The notes: generated by a model not told the origin, from the letters alone. 64,000 nucleotides of DNA from Druceiella hillmani (GCA_039881145.1 JAYKKI010000067.1:2989501-3053500), one strand, 5' to 3'; positions 24,794 to 43,900 are shown, counted from the stretch's first letter. Program-made: numbers and translations.

Positions 24794-25100
24794 ACATTGT
24801 CACGATACTTATTAAAAAATTACGTTACTTTAAAAGTCATAAATTTGGAACTGAAACTCAAAATTGGAAAATGATTGTTTATGGTCACAGCTGTGTTTAA
24901 TATTAAACATTAAAATTGTTTTTATTGCCTGATTTTAAATTGCATAATTTTACCCTTGTTTACAAGTATTAATATGTATCTTAACTAAGGCTTAACAGTA
25001 ATTCAAAAATGAGTTTGATTATTATTAAATTTAGTTGTTCATTGTTTTGCCTCGAAAACCGTCTTGGAAATGTTTTCAGGAAGCAGATTTCTTTATTTGA
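24794..25100. other. 3' flank of the receptor gene
   Basis: AT-rich sequence with ATTAAA-type possible polyadenylation signals near 24,903-24,912. No other gene. Confidence 0.35.
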
Positions 25101-25101
25101 A

Positions 25102-25212
<111 letters not shown>

Positions 25213-26397
25213 TGAACATTTTCCTTCATTCGATTAGGTCGGAAATAAAGAAATTAGAAGCATACGTTTCATTTTTAAAAACATAAATAACAAGAAATTA
25301 TTATAAAAGTGTCGAAACCTGCCATGACAAACTTTGATTCTGATCATCTTTAGTTTCTCACTTTCAAAATCTTAGCGCTAAAGAAATATGATGAATGATC
25401 TCTTAATTCCGTTGATCCAATAATCGAGGATCCACCAATTCTGGACGCATACAGTTCTGAGAAAATTTCACTAAATACAACTCCATATTTTCTTTCCAAA
25501 ATTGGTCTTCCCTCGCAATAAATTCCTATTTCAATTTATTAGTACCAGCCCAGACCACAAATAGGCAGACGTCGTGGCCAGTCATACGAAACTGACCTTA
25601 TGTTTAATAAACCACAGATCCTTTTTTGATATTAATTTTACCACAATTATATTTCAAAACTCATTTGTTTTTTTGTTTCTAAATCTGAATGCAAATTAAA
25701 GCTAGATAATGGGCATTTAATTTCTACAATTTCGTCTGTTTACTGATCATTATTGTGGCTCCTAGAAAAGAAATTTCATTACCAATGAATAAACCGCACT
25801 CCTCAATGTCGATATGTGAAAGTGTTATTAATTCACTAAGTGCAGTGTATTCATTATTTTTTCCACGTTTTATTGAATGCCATTTGCAGTTTAAATCATT
25901 CCCGTATAAAATCTGTACAACTAATGAATTTTCATACTTATTTATACATCTCTTGCATGCTTTGAAGAGAAGAAACCAAGAAACTGTTAATAACTTCCGC
26001 CTACACTCTAACCGAAATGGACTAGCACTTTGTTGAACTGTATTGCGCTCTAAATCATTACGCTGTTCAGAGCTCAATAACGTTTCTTTCAGACACTCTT
26101 TTTTTACTTATTCGTATACTCCGTCAATCATATCCGACTTCTGGCAACTCCCACCACAGTAAGAGTCTTTTGATAAGAGCTTGTTTTTGTATTCCTTTAA
26201 AATTTCTAACTACGTTAAGGCTTCTACGAAATGCTTTTAATTTACTTATTTCACGACAAGTGTCAGCTTTGAAAATAAATTTATGCACAAAAAATTGCAA
26301 ATAGCCTGTATTAAAAATCACTACGGCACATCGACCATTATAAAAATCTTAACTCTTTCTTCTCCTACATATTTGACAACGCGCCAATTAAAGTTTC
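25213..26397. other. Gene-poor stretch
   Basis: Overlapping frames of 93-117 codons at 25,724-26,077 have no recognisable motif and lie on both strands. I do not support a gene. Confidence 0.35.
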
Positions 26398-26556
26398 TGC
26401 TGAATTGTTCGTTTCATTGTGAACTAAACTATAATAATGTAAATTCAGTTTTTGCTGAATTGTTCGTTTCATTGTGAACTAAACTATAATGATGTAAATT
26501 CAGTTTTTGCTGAATTGTTCATTTCATTGTGAACTAAACTATAATAATGCAAATTA
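26398..26556. repeat. Tandem repeat, 55-bp unit, about 2.9 copies
   Basis: Units begin TGCTGAATTGTTCGTTTCAT at 26,398, 26,453 and 26,508, an exact 55-bp period with a few substitutions. The third unit changes TTCG to TTCA. Confidence 0.9.
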
Positions 26557-26703
26557 ACTATAATTATGTAAATTGTTGATAATCAACGAGCTATGTCAGT
26601 TATTTTGTGGAAAGCACCGCATTCGGCAACTATATTTTCATTATTATGCGTATTCACGGTACAAAAGTAAAACGAATAGTTAGAACGATCGCTAAATATG
26701 TGA

Positions 26704-26788
26704 TAGGATCCATTAATATCTCTTTTTATATCATATAGGAGCCATTAATATCTCTTTTTATATAATATCTCTTTTTATATCATAAAAA
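26704..26788. repeat. Short tandem repeat (CCATTAATATCTCTTTTTAT)
   Basis: Units CCATTAATATCTCTTTTTAT occur twice about 36 bp apart, followed by a shortened third unit (AATATCTCTTTTTATAT). Confidence 0.75.
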
Positions 26789-27360
26789 TTTTCAATAAAC
26801 GGTATATTTTAACTATTCTAATGCAAACTCAAGTAATTATCCTTGTTAAGTTTCCGTGTTCTCAGTGAATTAACTGTGTTTAATGGAATTGCCAACAAGG
26901 ATTTACAATAATTACGCAGGAGATGGTTTTTATATTCTATTTTACTTCATAAACCTGGAAATTTCTTATAGTGGAATAAGTGCTTGCATCTCCATCGGCA
27001 ATCAATGAATAAATGAAACCATTTTCTGGAAGACATTTTTCAGATAATGGCTGGCTCCATTATAGTAGAAGGACCACTATAATTTTTAAAACAGGTATGT
27101 GATGGAGACTTAATGCCTTTATTGGATGACCGAGAACAAATGACACAGCATTGATTTTTATTACTCCTAAAGAAATAACTTTTTTGTTATGGAGACTTAT
27201 GATTAATGCAGCACATGACGAAACGTTATAATTAGTATCATAGAACTGTTTAGACCCACAAGCAACCTCTACTACAATGATGATAGGTACACCGTTTCAT
27301 CTACACTGCCAACTGATTTTGCATGTTCTGCTTCTTCTCGTGTGGCCACAAGCCTATATG
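26789..27360. other. Intergenic DNA, nothing firm
   Basis: No supported gene or repeat. Confidence 0.35.
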
Positions 27361-27542
27361 CACCACACGGCCAAGACTGTCAGTCAGACTTACTCACAGT
27401 TAAAAATATATTTCTGTTTCTTATTAAATGTCAGTCGACGCGGAACAAGAGTCTACTTTACGGTGGAATCGATAAAGTATCCAGACAAAATATATTTTTA
27501 ACTGTCAGTAAATCCGACTGAGAGTCCTGATTGCGTGTCGTG
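27361..27542. mobile_element. Small TIR element (MITE-like), 182 bp
   Basis: The left end CACCACACGG...ACAGTTAAAAATATATTT and the reverse complement of the right end (CACGACACGC...ACAGTTAAAAATATATTT) match over about 55 bp with scattered changes. Flanking ATATG occurs at 27,356-27,360 and 27,544-27,548 (one extra G), a possible imperfect target duplication. It has no coding capacity. The superfamily cannot be assigned. Confidence 0.65.
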
Positions 27543-32832
<5,290 letters not shown>

Positions 32833-33019
32833 GTATGTGTCCGCATATTTCACCTCGCCGCTAAAACTACCTAGTGCAGCGTTATGTGTGGTAGTCGCCC
32901 ATCGTGCACTATGTTTGTCGCGTCAGGATGGCTGTGGTGGTGTGGGTGAATGGTCGACCTTGGGCATTTTCCAATTTGCACCGTCGACCACCAAACTCCC
33001 GTCATTAAATGGGCTGGAA

Positions 33020-33190
33020 TGAGTGGGAATATACTAGAGTATCCTCGAATGGTCTAGAATGAACTAGACGGGATGGAATTAAGAATGAAGAATCAAGTTC
33101 TAGAATGTTCGAGAAGCTTTATGTGTAAATGTATTAGAATGAATGAGAATGAACTAGAATATCCTCAAATGTACTAGAGTGAAAATACTC
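33020..33190. repeat. Degenerate GAATG/CTAGAATG minisatellite
   Basis: GAATG, CTAGAATG and TCCTCGAATG words recur at irregular spacing of roughly 10-20 bp. This segment contains a four-unit heat-shock-element-like match described separately. Confidence 0.6.
33098..33115. promoter_or_regulatory. Heat shock element-like array, 4 inverted units
   Basis: TTCtaGAAtgTTCgaGAA gives four alternating NGAAN/NTTCN pentamers in perfect register, the consensus for trimeric heat shock factor. No gene starts nearby. It may belong to a decayed retroelement promoter or simply arise from the GAATG-rich repeat. Confidence 0.4.
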
Positions 33191-33486
33191 AGCTGGTTTA
33201 TTTATAAAATACGAATGATATAAAAGATCTTAGTTCAAACACTTTTTTCTCTCAGTATCCGGTGAAAGAATTTTCACATACAATTATTATAATAAACATT
33301 GATAAAAAATATAGAGATCTCTAAATGTTCGAGTATCCAAAACTCAGATTAAATAAACACATGGAAGAAACAGACAACAATCAATGAGGATCAACATAGT
33401 GTTCATTATTTAGTCATTTATTTCGCTTGAAATTTGTTAATTTATATAATTAATTCAATGCTTTTAATATTGTTAGTACAATACAT

Positions 33487-33553
33487 ATACTACACACACA
33501 CGCTCACATGCACTCGTGCACACGCGCACACACGCACGCACACGCACACACAC
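33487..33553. repeat. (CA)n/(CG)-rich microsatellite
   Basis: Imperfect CA array with CG and TG steps. Confidence 0.9.
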
Positions 33554-33565
33554 CATACGTCCTAA

Positions 33566-33700
33566 ATAGTAATATTATAAATACGAAAGCAAGTTTGTTT
33601 GTTTATTTGTCTTGCTTCAATTGCGATGTAATTAGAGTATTCCGTGTCTGAAAGTCTGACAACATTTGGGGAAAGACTGCTTGTTTTCTGTTCTTTTTGC
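33566..33700. repeat. Interspersed-repeat fragment (TATAAATACGAAAGC...TTTGTTTGTTT type)
   Basis: The word TAATATTATAAATACGAAAG followed by a TTTG-repeat resembles a junction seen at the ends of many insect interspersed repeats. No family can be named from the sequence alone. Confidence 0.3.
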
Positions 33701-35272
33701 ACTTGCTTATTATCTCGCGCTAGCGGCGAGCTATGTGTAATATGTCAAAATATGTATTATTAAGTTTTCAATTATTTTAAGTATACGCATATTTTATAAA
33801 TAAACTACTTATATACAAGAACAATTCTAAATCAGTGACCAAAATTGAAAAGAATATTTTAGAGCTCAATTTAAAAAAAAAACATTTGCCTTCATTTCCA
33901 TAGATTGGAAATAAAAAAAAATTATAAAAATCCATTGACTTTTTAAAATAATCGAACGACTGGTCACCCTATCACTTCGTTCCGAGAATCTTTGAATGTT
34001 GGTGAATTCGTCCGTTCTCGATCAAAACTCACGAATGTTAACAAATTCTGTCCATAGGCGTGAAGCTAAAATTTGAGTTACGCGCGAGTTCTTGCGTATA
34101 GAAAAATTTGTGACAACATTTTCAAAAGTTTTTATTTATTAATTGCATTTCAAAACATCTTTATTTTACGCAAGCTTCAATTCAATGTTAGAATTCTCCC
34201 CATTTATTTTGTGAAATAAGAGTTCTTTTTGATATAAGCTTCCAATTTTTCCTTCGCCCTTCATACATAAACTCGTAATCCTTCTTAATTTTTGATTGAA
34301 AACTATAATTTTATTAAGGCATATTTAAAAAATTAGAATCAACTTCTTTACAATAATTGAAAATTTACGTACCTAATCACATTTTTATGTCCTTATCCTT
34401 AATGGTATCTTAATAACTGTTGAAAGTGATCCATTTCCCTAATATTTGCAAATTGTTCTCAAACAAATTCAAGGGCACTCCGTATCACTTTTCATTTCAC
34501 GATTTTGAAATTTTTATTTCATTATCAATTATACATATTTAAACTGAATTTCACCTGCTGATAATTGCATTAAAATTGCAATTTTAATTGCAGGGGGTTT
34601 AGTGTAAGCCCAAAAATGATTATTGTATGTTTGCTTATTTCACTAATCACTATCGTGTCGATAACTTGTAGATCGGGCAGCTACACGTGCACACACAATT
34701 AAGCCAAATAACATATTAACTGCAAGGGATCTTCGGTAGTGGTGAATGAGATAATTGCGGAAAACGGTTCCTTTGTGCTGCGTATTTTTTATGTTTAACC
34801 GGCGCGACGGCAAATTTGTTTGGAATTACTAATTTATCATCTCTATACTTTCTTTTCGTTTCTATGGGACAGTTGAAAGAAATTTTAAATAATTATATAA
34901 GAATTTATATTTTTTTTTCATTATATGATTCAATTGACCATTCTTAATCACTCCTTAAAATTTAGTCAATCATCAAAATGTAACCGTTTATACACTAGTT
35001 GACCAATGCGAAAAATTCACAAGTCACCCAATGGTAATATAATGTGAAAATACGTAGGTAAGTGACAGGTATTTTACTTTAAAAAGTAATCAAAAGTAAA
35101 AAAAATTATTATTATGTATACCATGATTTATTGTAGAACATTAAAAAAGCAGATATTGCCGTTTTGAGATATATTATTAAATAATATGTAGAGAATTAAA
35201 AAATAATTTTGAATTGTTTTTTTATTTTCCATCATTAGTGGTAAAAGTTAGTCTTCAAAATGATAGCTCAAT
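33701..35272. other. Gene-poor AT-rich stretch
   Basis: No supported gene. A local palindrome around AATTGCATTAAAATTGCAAT lies near 34,565-34,595. Confidence 0.35.
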
Positions 35273-35331
35273 CCATATCTCCCTTAACACTTCATCAAAG
35301 TTTTGAAGAAGCGTTAAGGGTGATATGGCTT
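35273..35331 (+). ncRNA. Short imperfect hairpin, microRNA-precursor-like
   Basis: CCATATC-t-CCCTTAAC-a-CTTC pairs with GAAG-c-GTTAAGGG-t-GATATGG: 19 base pairs with two single mismatches and a loop of about 18 bases. The length is short for an animal precursor, and there is no sign of conservation in this window. Confidence 0.25.
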
Positions 35332-35353
35332 ACCGATAAAAAACACGTTTGTT

Positions 35354-35545
<192 letters not shown>

Positions 35546-37369
35546 GTAAGATCCCATATTAAAAAGCCACATTTCCTATCAGTTATAATTTCGTTTTTAT
35601 TTTGAACTATTAAATATTATCAATACAAAGCTATCATTTATATTTTTAAAAATGTTTATCTACAAACAAGCATTGTACATAGTGGATTAGCGGAAATATG
35701 TATTGACATAGATATTTACGCTGGAATGCTGTTTTTAAATCGTCTTGCCTTTGGTCTTTTTATTCCAAGCTCTATTTTGATTTTATATTATGGCTCTTTG
35801 AAGCTCCTCATATCTGTGTATCCAGAAACAGTTTACCAATATGTTGCAACATTTAATTTATATGTAAACATAATTTTCATCATATTTTGGTGAAATCCTT
35901 CATCCCATTTGAGAAACAATTCAAATAGTAATGAAAGAAATGATATTTGAAATTAATTTCGGCAACATATTTCCTGAAAATTTTCCAGCAAGTTTTTTCT
36001 GATTTCTTTGCAATTCGCCCTTTCATATTTTTAAGAAGATTTGTATGACTTGTCTGAAAGAGCCATGTTTTTGTGATTCAATTTGATTAAATTTTTTACG
36101 AATTATTCATCTTTAATCAATTTTCACAGTTTGCTCTGATTGCCAACAATAAGATAGAAATACAAGTGTATGTATTTTTTACATAATCTGTAACACTTTT
36201 CGTCATTTTCTGATGAAAATTGTTACAAGCTGCAAGGTGTATAAAATAGTGACGTGACGCCATTTTAAAATTTTCTTCATTTTCTTTTATAAAAAACACT
36301 GCCAAATAATATTGATAAGGATTTAAATCATAAAGATGATTTATATGCTACAATTTAATTAGACCAAACATTTTATAATAAGTAGGACATAAATATAATT
36401 ATTAATTATTGAACTAATACAAACGTAAAAGCATATTTGAATTTAATATGGATTTATTATTTAACAGTTGTAACTAACAATTTGTATATATATTAGATTT
36501 GAATAGAATTAAAGATAGTTTTCTTTTTAAGTTTGAATAGTTGTAACATAGTGCATAAAAATCATCATCATCAAATCACTAATCGTATCTTGTGAAGGTT
36601 CTCCTTATAATTGTGTTATTGATGATGAAACATAATACATAAAACTTGTATTTAAAAGCAGTTACATATTATTAGACAACTAAACCAGTAATATTCAATT
36701 CTTCTACAAATATGTGATAATTCTTTTAAATACTTACAATATCGAGCATCAATTATGATTACGATAAAATATAATTTTTTTTTCCACTTGTGCATACGGC
36801 CTTTCATAAAAAATGCACATAGCACCTAATGATATCAAAAAGTAAAACCAGTTAAAATAATTCATGATGTCTTTTTAAATTTTCACAGTTGTGAAATTAA
36901 CGAATATTTTTTTCGTAATTACTTACAATTTGACAGTGTTCTAGCAAAGAAAGTTTATTTTTGAAGTCCTTCGAAGTTAAATTGTCTACAGAAACTGTTA
37001 GAATATTTTGACTGTCTTTCAATATTAAAATAAAATATAGTTAATACAAAATACTATTCCATAATTTTATCAATAAAACTGTTTTTTTTGTTTTTGTTTT
37101 TTCATCAATAAAACTGTTTTGTTACTTAATTTTTTAATACTTCCCTTGAATATACTGTTGATATTTTAACAAAAGCTGTAAATAATACAAAAATATATGA
37201 AATAATATTATTTAATTTTGAACGTACTTGAAAATGTCATGTAAAAAAATTTTTATTGACAAATTGGTATAAAACTATCATTTCTACAAATAAATCTGAT
37301 GAATACAAAAGAGAGAAATTAGGAAAATGGCCATCCAGATTGTATCAGAAGTTAGAATCTGTGGAATTA
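35546..37369. other. Gene-poor stretch
   Basis: No supported gene. A short duplication ATCAATAAAACTGTTTT occurs twice near 37,070-37,125. Confidence 0.35.
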
Positions 37370-38185
37370 TACTGGTTCAGAAACGAATTATTAAGCTCAA
37401 TATGTGTGTTTATATTATAAATGAAGGTATAAAATAAAAACATTTCGAGATAAAAATGTATAAAATTTGTAACGTTTTGGAAAAAACACAAATTTTATAT
37501 CGTTTCATTATGAAGATTATTATAATAAAAATAAAAATACTACAAAAGTACGCAAATATTGCAATGACCCAAGTAATATTCCAAAGTTATTCCATATTTG
37601 AACAAACTGTGAAGATGAGACACTTCAAATCAGTAATCAACTTCATTAATTCAAAGTGTTATATTTCTGAACATATTCTTATTCCAAGGTGTAAGTGAGT
37701 GTACTAAGTATATTGTGTAAACAATCTTTAGGATATTGTTTATCAATGATAACTTTCAATTATCAAAAAATATTATATTAAACGTTAATGAGATCATTAT
37801 TGTAATCTTGCAAATCTTAACAATATATTTTACGAGGAGTAGTGCATAACGAAATGTGATTATTTTTTTTCCGTATGAAAAAAAAACTTGCAAAAGATCA
37901 GACGCTAGAGAGTCTCTTCCAATATATATTGCTAGTTGTGGGAAATATATTGCTAGTTGCAGATAATAATCCTTGTAAAAATATACAAGTCCAGACTGTG
38001 ACTCTCTAACATACGTAAAGCGGGTGGTCATTAAATTAATTATATTAATACAACCTTAATAACCATTATACAAACAAATATAGTTAACTTGTACTAATAT
38101 ACAAAAACTAAAAGGTTTAATAAATTAAATGGTTGTAATTAGATTTTAATAACTATGAATTTTAAATTTTCAAATATTTTATAAA
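37370..38185 (+). repeat. Dispersed direct repeat, copy 2 (partner 270-1,085)
   Basis: Same block order and orientation as 270-1,085, with heavy point divergence and several indels. It lies about 2.8 kb upstream of the first gustatory receptor gene. No conserved frame. Confidence 0.6.
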
Positions 38186-39561
38186 ATATTATGACTTGGG
38201 CCTAATAAGATTTACCAATGCATCTATATTTGACATTGTTTCTTTATCTGTATAGTAATAATGTTTAATCTTACCAGATTTACTCGCCTATTTATCACAG
38301 ATTTTTTTTATTAAATGCATCATGGTTTCATTGTATACATTTTTACAGCACTCCACAGTACGATTTCACCTTGGTTCGTGTTTATCGAGAGAAATGAAAT
38401 CCGGAACGCATTATTTAATAGTGTAGTTGCACTTACTATTTTATTGAAGAAAATTTAAATGTAATAAGATATTGACATAACACCATCAACAAATGTAATA
38501 ATAGATACATTAGAGATAATTTCTGGAAAACAAAGCAAGATTAAAATATAAATGGTACGAAAACTATACCAAATATTGCTCGTAAAGTAACTAAATTAGT
38601 ATGAAACAACCTCTTTGCTTAATGAGATTAGCACATGAGAACAAACTATCATAAAAGCTACATTTAGTATTGTTTCTTTTAATTTCTAAGACGTCTAGCA
38701 GAGATTTGAAGGTAATAATTACATGAATAATTAAAAATTAATTATATATATATATATATATATAATAAAATTGCAAAACTAACCTTTGTACATTGAAGGT
38801 ATTTATAAATAAAAAAGGCTTATAAAATTATGCTTATGGTTTATAAAGTTGTGTATAGATCTAAAATCGACTGTATAATATTCAGTTAAACTTTTCATTA
38901 ACTTCTGGTAATTTTTATTCCAATTTTTTTTTATTTCAACTTTAGCAGTTTTAGATGCAGAGATAAGGGAGTGACTTGTTTTTGTGAACATTTAATAATA
39001 TCTTTAGAATTATTTAAATTTATTCCAAAAAAATAAAGATTTGAAATCTTTCCAATTTCAATTAAGATCCCACTTGACCTACAGTAAAAAAAAATATTTT
39101 TATTACATCGACTTGCCCATTTCAAAATTCTCACATAAATTAATTTAAAATTCTCACTATTGCAAAAAATGCACGTAGAAAAGATTCATAAATAAATCGA
39201 ATTTCAAGGTCTAGATCCAATATTTTCTGAGAAAAATGGTTATGACAGTCAAGACAAGGGACATAATCACACAAATATCACAACTATAATATATATTTGA
39301 TAAAGTAACGTATGCATCTTTCAGTTTCTGAAACAAATTATTCCAGTCTTATTATGTTCAATTTATATTCTTATTTTACATATATAATATATTACATACA
39401 TATTTTCTGACTAATTGTTGTAATTATTTCTTTATCATTAAATACTGCATTAAAAATATGTAACAAATAGATTAATAAATACTGATTTTATGTATTGTTC
39501 ATTACTAAAACATACACTGCATTTCTCCAATTGAAAAATTACAATAAATCTTATATAACAT
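38186..39561. other. Intergenic DNA
   Basis: A short (TA)n of about 20 bp lies at 38,743-38,763. No supported gene. Confidence 0.4.
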
Positions 39562-39564
39562 TTA

Positions 39565-40232
39565 GAGTGCGTTCCACTAGGCGATCGCAACGCTCAAAAC
39601 GCTAACTGCATCGTTCCACTTGGAGATCGCGGTCGTTGCGGTCATGACCAAAAAGTCATTGATGCCGTTATTGTTCACAACCACGATGACCCACGTATCA
39701 AGGTGGGTCGTTGTGATCGTTAATCTTTCAATTTAATTTTGACACATTGATACATGAAATTTAAATAAATAAATTTATATACTCGTTGAAGATTAAAAAT
39801 AGTGATGGAAAGAATCCCTTTATGCAGTTTTGAGTTGAAGGTACATCTCAAAACTGTGTAAACCATAGAAATAAAGGTGACACCAAAAGATACAAGTACA
39901 ATCATCAAACTTTTACAGAAATTAAATTACAGTTACTGTAAATCTAAATTATTGTCAAATTATTAATATATAGAAATTAAATTGGACTTTTATAATTACT
40001 GTAAGTCTAAATGATTATCTAACGTAATAAATATAATCTCTAATATAGTAAAAAATATAACCTCTTGATTTTCGTCCAATACCTGTCATTTACTTATAGT
40101 TACGAATACGCATTGTTCTATCTCGTTCCTATCTCGTTCCACTTGGCACAGTTACAATGTTGACAAGCTAGTGGAATAGGTATGATCGAGGTCGTGGACG
40201 CAAGCATTGCGAGCGACTAGTGGAACGTACTC
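39565..40232. mobile_element. PIF/Harbinger-like non-autonomous element, 668 bp
   Basis: The left end GAGTGCGTTCCACTAGGCGA and the reverse complement of the right end GAGTACGTTCCACTAGTCGC match over about 30 bp. Both are flanked by TTA (39,562-39,564 and 40,233-40,235), the 3-bp TWA target duplication of PIF/Harbinger elements. CGTTCCACTTGG motifs recur subterminally (39,623 and 40,135). There is no transposase inside. Confidence 0.75.
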
Positions 40233-40839
40233 TTAATGATGAAATACCATCTCGCATCACTATTACGACTAATTTACTGAGTTAAAGCATGATATTTGAA
40301 ATGAATGTCCAGGAGCAGCATTGATTTTAGATACTATCAATTATGTGTGGTTAAAGTTAAATGCAGACTGAAGAACTATGTTCAGATATGGATCACCTTT
40401 GACTTTGGTATGAGTTAGAAAGAAAAAAGCGTCGGAAAACATTGTGCTAGGTCGCCTGAAGTATAGTTTGTTTGTTTAAGTAAAGTTTGTCCTTGTATCA
40501 TCGTTTATAAAAAAATTGTATAGTCAAATGTAGTACTTGATATTTTCATATTGTAAATTCTAAATATTGTACAAGGTAAAGGATGAACAAAGCATTTCCA
40601 TAATTTAAAATGTGATTTAAATCTGTCTCTATTTATTGAATTCTATTATTTTATTAAACAATAATTATCAGTTAAGTCATGTTTTATAGTTTTCAGAAAA
40701 ATTCTCTGTTTAAAAACTATTACAAATACTTAGTCTTATAACAAATATTTTAATACAAGCTTAATGCAAAATCAATAAATATTTCTTCTGATAAATTAAT
40801 ATTGGCAATTAGGTTAAATAATTAATTAGACATAATGGT

Positions 40840-40979
40840 CTGTGAGAGGGTATTAAAGAGTAGTAACATTCATTAGTGTAAAGCACGTTCAATAAATAAG
40901 TCGTATAGTGTCTCGTTCTTAACAAAACGTTTAATAACATATTAAAATTCAGTCCAAATTACAATATAACAAGCTCAAA
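40840..40979 (+). promoter_or_regulatory. Conserved 5' flank of gustatory receptor A
   Basis: This block and the mirrored block at 59,406-59,560 share long near-identical runs (for example AAACGTTTAATAACATATTA and AAAATTCAGTCCAAA) just before the two start codons. They are candidates for the 5' UTR and core promoter. No TATA box is assigned. Confidence 0.4.
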
Positions 40980-43900
40980 ATGCCAAAAGAAATAATTGAA
41001 AATACGCTTAGACCAGTTTTAACATACCAATCTGTATTTGGTCTTCATAGACAAACTTATAATAGATTTTCCACAAAGTTTGCAATATTGTGTAGAAAAT
41101 TATATACCTTATTAATATTGAACACCTTAATAGGACTGGCAGTAATGGTTCTCCGAGTAGAAACTCGGTACCACACCATCGCGTTAATAGCTGTTCAAAT
41201 GATTTTTATTTTCTATTTATTGTTGATTGATATAGTTTGGGATAAGAATACATTTAGTGAATTAATATTGGGATTTGAAAAATTGGATGATCTTTTCGAA
41301 TTGGATTACAAAAATATAATATTGAAAAATGAAAAAAAAAGAAACTTTATTATTGTTAGCCTTTTCGTTTCTTATCATATTTTGTGTGCATTCTTGATTT
41401 TCAAATCTTCGGGAAGATTTTTGGATTCAGTACATATATTTCACTTTATATTCAGCATCTTTGTTGTGATTCTTTCTGATTTGGAAATATATTTATTCTA
41501 TACATTGCTACTCAGTGTTACAAAACGTTTAGAAATGTTGAATGAATTTTTGAAATTGTATAAAGAACAAGATATTACGGAAGATATTAATGCCATATCC
41601 CCTCATAGTCCCCAATTTAATCTTAATTCTTCCAGAAATTTCAATTTTAATTTGCCACTCAAAGGGAAATCTGTCAATCATTTATCTGAGTTTTACATTC
41701 GTTTCTTGGCTGTATGCCATAGTTTGAACAAGGTGTTTCAGTGTCAAGTATGTATTTCAACAGAAGTTTAAAAATATAAATTTATTAATTTTCACAATTT
41801 TTAGTCTTTTTTATCTTAATTTTTCAGTTACTCCTGGGACTTTGTTTAGACTTTTATGGCTTAATTCATAATCTGTATATTTTTCTTGAAGAATGTAAAC
41901 AAAACGTATGTATTTTTAAATTAGAAGTAAGATTATTGTTCCCAAATTAACAGCAATCCACGTTTTGCGCTTTATTAACTTACCGTTTTGCATACTACAA
42001 ATCCGTTATTTGAAATGAAAAACCCACCAAATTAAAAAAAACAAAAAATAATAATTACATAAAGTTCATTAAAAAACACCAGACAGTCTCATCAAGAATT
42101 GCATGATCAATCATACTGTTATACAAAAGGAGACTGCCTCCGTCACGAAAATATTTTTCTATTTAATATTTCAGAAATTAGAAAAATCAATCTCCATTGC
42201 CTTCATATTTTGGAATATACACAACATTGCAGCGTTTGTCAGCATTTGCTTCATATGTGAGAAAATGTATCTGCAAGTAGTGACTACTAAATCATACTTA
42301 ACACAAATACAAGTAAATGATTGGATTCGTGAGTATGTTTTAATGAATTTGTTAAGATAACAACCTTGATGAAAGATTACTTAAAATAATCTGACTAAGT
42401 TACAACTAATTCTACGCCTTCTCAATGAGACTGAAAACAATTAGATATGTATAAATAAAAAACAAAATAATTGGTGAACATTAACCTTTTTATTCCAACA
42501 ATAACCAAACAGGGCACTTGCAAGACAATGAATTGGTGTAAAATATGTGTGTATATTTAAAAAAAAACATTAATTACTTTTCATAACTTTGTTTTTTTTC
42601 AATACATAGGTATTTTTAATACCAATTTTTTTTCACACATGGACGTTGATACTGGGAATAAGTGCATTCATGTACTGTTAAGTTAAATCATGTTGTTAGT
42701 GATTGACAATATTACAAATCCTGCATCTTGTTTTATATGCATTAAGATTTTATATGACAGATTTATTTTAGTAAATCCTATTTCTGCCTTTTTCCTAATT
42801 CAGCCCCAGGTATTGCCAAAGAATAACTGAACCATCTAATCTGAGAATGCTACCACCCTACTTCAATACCATATTCGAGCAAATCCTTAGTGTAAATTAG
42901 AAAGAGTTTCGATCTAAGCTAAACTTGCAGCATACTCTAAATAACAGTCTTACTCTCAATGAGAATGGTGTTATCGTTCATTATCTTTGGCATGACACAT
43001 AAACCAAATGCACATTTCGTTACATGTACTAATATTACAGAGACTGGAATACTGTTAAGTCCGGAATACTGTCAAGGAATACTGTTGCAGAACTGTCATC
43101 TCTGGCCACTTATTCTGACTTGGTGACAGTAATACATCACTCTATTCTCTCATAAATCTAGATTGGTTCTTAGTACGCTTTTCATTATTCTTTTAGTAAG
43201 GTGTTAATTCATCGATTTTTTCACGAATATGAATATGTGGGGAAATAGCAGAATAATCTCTTCAGGTTGAACTTCCCATATTTTCATATTTTCTTAAATT
43301 CGTCTTAAAAATATTTTCTGTTCTGTCATGTAGTTTGTAGTTTTCAATTATGTCTTCCTCGTTTTTGTTTAAATGTTACCGTACGAGTATTGTAATAGAA
43401 AGGTTTCCCTGATTTTGCTAATTGGGATGAGGAATGAAAGGGGCTATTCAGAATATAATTTGAGGCCAAAAACAACCAGGACAGTAAATTTAGCCTTGTT
43501 AAAAATATTGTTAGAATTATTTAATATGAATAATTGTGTCATTAGTTTTCACCCAATCGGGGTAAAATTTTATCCTGAAAATATACTCATATTTACTTAG
43601 GCCCAAGAAGTAAGGAATACAAAAATTTCGACAGCAATTTACCTTGTTTCAGTAGAAAAAGCAAAAATGGGTTGTGTGATTATACAAGGCTTTAGTAGAA
43701 GTTTTCGAGTCAGTTTAAAATATATAATAGGTTGAAAATTCAGAGACATTAAAAAAATTAATAACCTTGCAGAATTAAATTTTTCTTACACTCCTTATTT
43801 TTTAATATTTCTGTTAAACTTAGTTAAAACATCAAAAAAATATAGTATTTTTGGTTGAAAGTTAAATGAATTTAAACTGAAAGTTAAATTTAAAGTTTTG

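Noticed and set aside
25724..26077. Overlapping frames on both strands
   Set aside because: No motif on either strand; each could be the shadow of the other, and neither has supporting context.
26398..26556. CRISPR-like direct repeats
   Set aside because: Units are contiguous with no unique spacers; this is a tandem repeat in a eukaryotic genome.
42313..42320. GTAAAT as the exon 3 donor of gustatory receptor A
   Set aside because: It would join the last exon out of frame. The downstream GTGAGT gives the right phase and is conserved in gene B.
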